A stretch of DNA of 57,720 nt from an uncultured Lachnospiraceae bacterium (GTDB lineage: Bacteria > Bacillota > Clostridia > Lachnospirales > Lachnospiraceae): assembly GCA_946558695.1 (NCBI GenBank), contig CAMNTQ010000019.1, positions 1 through 57,720 on the forward strand, written 5' to 3'. The notes under the pieces are model-generated. The model had not been told where the DNA came from. It did not search any database and saw only the letters and a program-made list of their open reading frames with translations. The translations under genes and the position numbers were made by a program. Within the stretch, counting starts at the first letter, position 1, and each line of letters starts with the position of its first letter. This document shows positions 54,386-57,720 of the stretch, piece by piece.

Positions 54386-54615
54386 AATCTGCCTTACCGC
54401 TCCCATCCATAACATCGCTCTTATGCTCTCGCGCCTGTACTCAGATAAAAGTCTATACCTCTCCTAATGTTTTTCCATTGCACTCTCTTTCAATTTACTC
54501 TATATTATCATTCAGTCCTTCTTCTGGCAATCTTTAATTTAATTCGACTCACACTTTTGCCCAAACAGCCTTTCCGCTCTTTTTTCTTAAATTTCTGCTA
54601 ATTTCTCTCAGCAGC

Positions 54616-54644
54616 TTTACATCAAAATCTAAAAGTGCTATAAT
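54616..54644 (+). promoter_or_regulatory. promoter of the tRNA pair
   Basis: TTTACA (54616-54621), 17-base spacer, TATAAT (54639-54644), eight bases before the first tRNA. Confidence 0.75.
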
Positions 54645-54652
54645 AGGTATAT

Positions 54653-54723
54653 GCAGATATGGTTCATCGGTAGAACACTGGCTTCCCAAGCCGGAGAGGC
54701 GGGTTCGACTCCCGTTATCTGCT
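54653..54723 (+). tRNA. tRNA-Gly (anticodon CCC)
   Basis: Acceptor stem GCAGATA with TATCTGC plus discriminator T. Anticodon stem CTGGC/GCCGG with loop TTCCCAA, giving CCC. T arm GCGGG-TTCGACT-CCCGT. 71 bases; CCA is not encoded. First of two tRNAs behind a shared promoter. Confidence 0.9.
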
Positions 54724-54735
54724 TTCATTCATTTC

Positions 54736-54808
54736 GGGGCATTAGCGCAGTTGGGAGCGCGCAACATTCGCATTGTTGAGGCCACGGGTTCGAATCCCGT
54801 ATGCTCCA
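54736..54808 (+). tRNA. tRNA-Ala (anticodon CGC)
   Basis: Acceptor GGGGCAT with ATGCTCC and discriminator A. The G3-U70 pair, the alanine identity element, is present. Anticodon stem CAACA/TGTTG with loop TTCGCAT, giving CGC. T arm CACGGG-TTCGAAT-CCCGT. A short hairpin AAACCCCT/AGGGGTTT (54814-54838) follows. The 3' end of this gene is the likely attachment site of the decayed element to its right. Confidence 0.9.
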
Positions 54809-54948
54809 TTGTAAAACCCCTTGGTTTTAGAGGGGTTTCAGTATGTCGGTAATCAAAAGGTAGTCAAAAAGGTAATCAGACACACGTTCGATTATCATGC
54901 ATGTTCAATTGAAATTCTGCAATACCATTTAATATTTCTGCTTTCTTT

Positions 54949-55110
54949 TCATTTTGTTTTCCTATTTCTTCCATAATAACGGTTCGTGCATTGAATATCT
55001 GTATGTCCCATTAAATCAATGATAACTTTTTCTGATACATGATTGTCTAGTAAAATACTAGCATATGTTTTCCTTATATATTGCATCATATCATCCCATC
55101 CACACATTCA
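54949..55110 (-). pseudogene. C-terminal relic of a phage-type tyrosine integrase
   Basis: About 50 codons remain: YIRKTYASILLDNHVSEKVI then IDLMGHTDIQCTNRYYGRN and a stop. LMGHTDI and the Tyr in NRYYG are the end of an integrase catalytic domain, and the Arg/His part is lost. It points toward the tRNA-Ala gene about 140 bases away, the usual arrangement for elements integrated at a tRNA 3' end. The spacer carries related short repeats (GGTAATCAAAAGG, GGTAGTCAAAAAGG) near the end of the tRNA. Confidence 0.75.
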
Positions 55111-55305
55111 ATTATCAAACTCAATCCCAACAACACAAGCCACTCATTTAACATCATAAATGAAAATTTTCATCCTTAAAAATAATAAAAGCACAATTAT
55201 CTTTGGCTGGGCGGTGTATCCAGCATCTCAGGTACTCTTGTGAGTGTGTCGGGAACCATTTCCGACCTCAAAAATAATTATACTTGTTATTATCATCAAT
55301 CCTAA

Positions 55306-55632
55306 TTATATAGCAGCCTTCTTTTCAATCATAATTCCATAACCCAATGCATCAAGTAAGTTGCAAAATGTTTGTAATGACGGACTATGATTCTTTTTTT
55401 CTAATCGTGATATAGCCTGTTGTGTGTTCCCTGTCATTTTTGCAAGCTCTGATTGAGAAATATTCTCCTGTTTACGTATTTCAATCAATTTGTCAACTAA
55501 CTCTTTATCATCACTGGATACATAAAAAGTTGGTGCTGGCATCCCATCACGCTCTGTAAGTGGAATAGAACCTTTTTCAATTTCAATTGCTTCTAACAAT
55601 CCTTGCATGGTATCATCAAAAAATTTACTCAT
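55306..55632 (-). CDS. HigA-type antitoxin, XRE-family
   Basis: 108 residues. The C-terminal half is a helix-turn-helix: LIEIRKQENISQSELAKMTG, NTQQAISRLEKKNHSPSLQT. The N-terminal part (GLLEAIEIEKGSIPLTERDG) would neutralise the toxin. It lies four bases after the toxin-gene remnant, whose last codons include the AGGAGG site for this gene. With the toxin truncated, it is an orphan antitoxin. Confidence 0.85.
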   Translation of the reverse strand: MSKFFDDTMQGLLEAIEIEKGSIPLTERDGMPAPTFYVSSDDKELVDKLIEIRKQENISQSELAKMTGNTQQAISRLEKKNHSPSLQTFCNLLDALGYGIMIEKKAAI

Positions 55633-55635
55633 TGT

Positions 55636-55806
55636 CTATTCCTCCTTTAATATTTTGACAACTGCTTTAAATGCTTTCTTTTCTTCTTCTGTTAAATCAT
55701 CTTTCTCATTCTTTGCATAAACATTTATGAAGTAAATAGTTTCTTTCAACTCAATATCTACATATATAACCCTACCACCTCCACGCTTTCCATGCTGATC
55801 TTGAAT
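55636..55806 (-). pseudogene. 3' remnant of a RelE/HigB-like toxin gene
   Basis: About 56 codons: QDQHGKRGGGRVIYVDIELK, ETIYFINVYAKNEKDDLTEE and EKKAFKAVVKILKEE then TAG. This is the C-terminal half of a RelE/HigB toxin, with the RxxYY-like core strand and the terminal helix. The 5' half is missing, replaced near 55806 by an insertion-sequence end. It therefore cannot make the active toxin. Confidence 0.75.
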
Positions 55807-55899
55807 CAATCACAGGATGCATATTTCGGATAAACGGAGCCCCCTTCTCGCGTAAGCGGTGTAAGAGGCTCGCACCAACGGTGCGTTATCCGTTTGTTG

Positions 55900-56445
55900 T
55901 TACTTGTTAATAGGTTCCATATTTCTCATGTTCTTACCATTCATCTCCAAGCGGTAGGCTCTGCTAAGCATGCGTGCAAGGCATGCCTCTGCATAAGTAT
56001 GATCCTGAAACATATCGTACCAGGCAGATACGGGGAACTGGGAGATTACAAGGATTGATTTATGTGGATCCCGGCTGCCGAATACCTCAAATAGGTTTCG
56101 GCACTTATTAACATCCATGTTCATCAATCCAAAATCATCAACGACAAGAAGATCATAGCCTGCGAACAGATTTAATTCTTCTTGATAAGTGTCAAGCTTT
56201 TCCGCTCTGGACAACTCATTTATCGACTGGCCGGCCTTCATGTACCGGGCTGTCTTGAACTGCCGCAGGGCACAAATACAAAGCGCATTGGCAAGGTGGC
56301 TTTTACCGGAACTGATTTTCCCTGTTATGACAGGATTTTTTCCCTGTTCAATCCATTCACATTTGGAAAGTTCCTCTATGATGTGGATATCAAGCTGTCG
56401 TTCCGGATTATAGATCGTTTCATCCAGATCAGCGGCGGGATTTAA
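55900..56445 (-). pseudogene. istB: IS21-family IstB-like ATPase, N-terminally truncated
   Basis: A single frame from about 56445 to TAA at 55900, but without a start codon: LDIHIIEELSKCEWIEQGKN, then the P-loop GKISSGKSHLANALC, then LLVVDDFGLMNMD (Walker B), and SRDPHKSILVISQFPVSAWY. IstB is the helper ATPase of IS21 transposition. About 80-90 N-terminal residues and the istA transposase gene are missing. The P-loop is altered from the usual GxTGxGK. Sequence right after the stop (55810-55899) should be the element end that interrupts the toxin gene. Confidence 0.8.
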
Positions 56446-56774
56446 TCATATTCACAGAAAATTTACATTTCAGAGCAAAAAAATAGAGCCAGGAATCTGT
56501 TTTTTAGATTCCTAGCTCATTGTTTATGTAATGGCTCTATTTTGCGTTTTAAGGCCATTTCTCGGCTTTTATTGCTAGGTAAATCTTATGGGTAACAGCG
56601 TTTAAATTTAAAAAAGCCGATTTCGCTTATACGTGACCTGTATATGGGGTAATGGTGCCGCAGGGTATAGGGGATATATTACATTTGTGAAATCTGAGCT
56701 CGAACGCCTAACCCATGCATGTATTGTTCTCGCATGTCAAGCCTATTTTTCAAGACGCCGAACAAGAATATGTA
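56446..56774. other. non-coding remnant region with nested inverted repeats
   Basis: About 330 bases without a gene. A hairpin, GAGCCAGGAATCT (56486-56498) with AGATTCCTAGCTC (56506-56518), one mismatch, is followed on the minus strand by TATTTTTTT, so it would work as a terminator in that direction. A wider pair, AAATAGAGCC (56481-56490) and GGCTCTATTT near 56534-56543, surrounds it. This could be the end of another lost insertion sequence. Confidence 0.5.
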
Positions 56775-57409
56775 TTATTCTATTTTCTCAATCGTAACCG
56801 CTGTTCCATTAGCAGAAACACCAATCATATTAGAAGAAAACGTCAAATAATCGAAATCAATTCCAATAACCGCATTTCCTCCAACTTGTACTGCATGAGA
56901 TTTTAAACCTGTTAAAGCAGCTTCTTTTACTTGTCTCATTTTACCTGCAAAAGACTTGGATTCTGAACCAAACACATCGTCAACAGATGATAAAAACTCG
57001 CTCAAAAACCCAGTTCCTATAACTGTCTCTCCGCTTACAATACCTTTATAGTCCGTAATTCTATAACCTTCAAAAGTATAACCCGTTGTAATTTTCAAAG
57101 ACAATAACTTCTTTTCCGCTAAAAGTTTTTGACGCTCTTCAAATGTCATATTAATAACATTATTAAACATGATATTAATATAGATTTTTAAATAATCTAC
57201 TCCGTTACCAGAAACAGAATATTTTTCTGCAATAGCACTTACTACGTCTTCTTCAGCATATTGTTCTCCTATCATCTTTTCTATTTCAGGTTTAAAGATA
57301 CTCTTTATCTTTTTATAACATTCAATACACACACCAGAATCGCCATCAAATACGCTATATTGATTTTCTAACATTCCCATTTTTTACCACAAAAATTACA
57401 ATTTGCCAT
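56775..57409 (-). pseudogene. zinc-ribbon (DUF4428-like) plus YbjQ/UPF0145-like protein, frameshifted at a six-A run
   Basis: The long open part encodes 201 residues from MGMLENQYSVF. It has a second Cys pair (GVCIEC), a helical middle, and a YbjQ-type domain (TGYTFEGYRITDYKGIVSGE, VQVGGNAVIGIDFDYLTFS, GTAVTIEKIE). The real start is probably ATG at 57409 (AGGG site), encoding MANCNFCGKK with the first C-x-x-C of the zinc ribbon. The two parts are out of frame by one base at six A (57380-57385). One extra A would restore a 211-residue protein. Either a mutation, a sequence error or slippage. Confidence 0.65.
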
Positions 57410-57695
57410 CCCTATTTTCCCTCACACTTCTTAATCTTCCTCAGAATCCCTCCAAACATTCGATCCTTCAGTAAATACATTTTATCACATTTCGCCGGAA
57501 ATTCACACATAAAATCAGGATTATTGTCAAAAATCTGATTTTCATCTCAATTGTAAATTTAAATTCCACCCCTCTGTGGAATTTAATCCTGCAAATCTTC
57601 CTACCGGCAATCATGGAATTTAATCTTTCCGAATTTTCTGTTAAAATCATTTCTATAAAATATGACTGTTTCCTCCCGGCAGGAAGGAAGTACTT

Positions 57696-57720
57696 ATGAA
57701 TAAACAAAAACATTTAAATC
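57696..57720 (+). CDS. 5' end of a plus-strand gene (possibly IS30-type transposase)
   Basis: ATG at 57696 after an AGGAAGG site, reading MNKQKHLN before the window ends. Several IS30 transposases start in this way (MNKxKHL), but eight residues are too few to be sure. Confidence 0.3.

Noticed and set aside
57468-57713. 81-codon minus-strand frame at the right edge
   Set aside because: Poor composition, no start signal, and it overlaps the likely promoter of a plus-strand gene.

Overview
The window looks like the chromosome of a gut-type Lachnospiraceae bacterium (order Eubacteriales). The signs are moderate GC, strong GGAGG ribosome binding sites, a GerMN spore-germination lipoprotein, LPxTG and fibro-slime surface proteins typical of that family, a complete argC-J-B-D block and several clostridial mobile-element families. 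The species cannot be fixed from the sequence alone. Almost everything is on the minus strand.

Layout. (a) 1-6.4 kb: the end of a small secreted protein, cytidine deaminase, then relics: two fragments of a DUF1703/AAA-ATPase-like and tyrosine-recombinase module, an IS1182-like scrap, one intact DUF1703 gene and a 5'-truncated comEC copy. (b) 6.8-13.1 kb: an accessory island bounded by a truncated IS transposase and a decayed IS110. Inside is an AT-rich three-gene operon encoding a ThiC paralogue, a cupin and a membrane-anchored alpha/alpha-toroid (terpene-cyclase-like) protein. This is the most likely undescribed system in the window. (c) 13.5-20.3 kb: a LytTR regulator, a Tn554/RIT-like set of tyrosine recombinases with a DUF6262 partner, and a second DUF1703 gene. 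(d) 20.4-26.7 kb: a housekeeping operon, comEA - response regulator - histidine kinase - GerMN lipoprotein - comEC. (e) 26.8-36.0 kb: a YdcZ transporter, argD-argB-argJ-(GNAT)-argC, an FtsW/RodA-like protein with its PadR repressor, and argG on the plus strand. The two arg promoters share a TTGCAT -35 box inside ARG-box-like repeats. (f) 36.0-53.1 kb: a 17-kb surface-structure locus. It holds two coiled-coil paralogues, signal peptidase I, a 1494-residue fibro-slime tip adhesin, a SpaA major pilin, a class C sortase, an ancillary pilin, two TasA/CalY-like proteins, a sortase substrate, a MucBP protein, a SipW-type peptidase, a class B sortase and a SARP/BTAD regulator. (g) 53.2-57.7 kb: a GH3 hexosaminidase, tRNA-Gly and tRNA-Ala, and a decayed integrative element (integrase tail, HigBA-like toxin-antitoxin remnant, IS21 istB remnant, frameshifted zinc-ribbon/YbjQ gene).

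How it works together. comEA and comEC supply the DNA-uptake channel. argCJBD makes ornithine from glutamate and argG acts later on citrulline, with argH and others outside the window. The surface locus encodes its own secretion (LepB, SipW), polymerisation and anchoring (SrtC, SrtB), subunits and regulator. The comEC 3' end with the DUF1703-recombinase module occurs twice in the same order, so this site looks like a repeated target of rearrangement.
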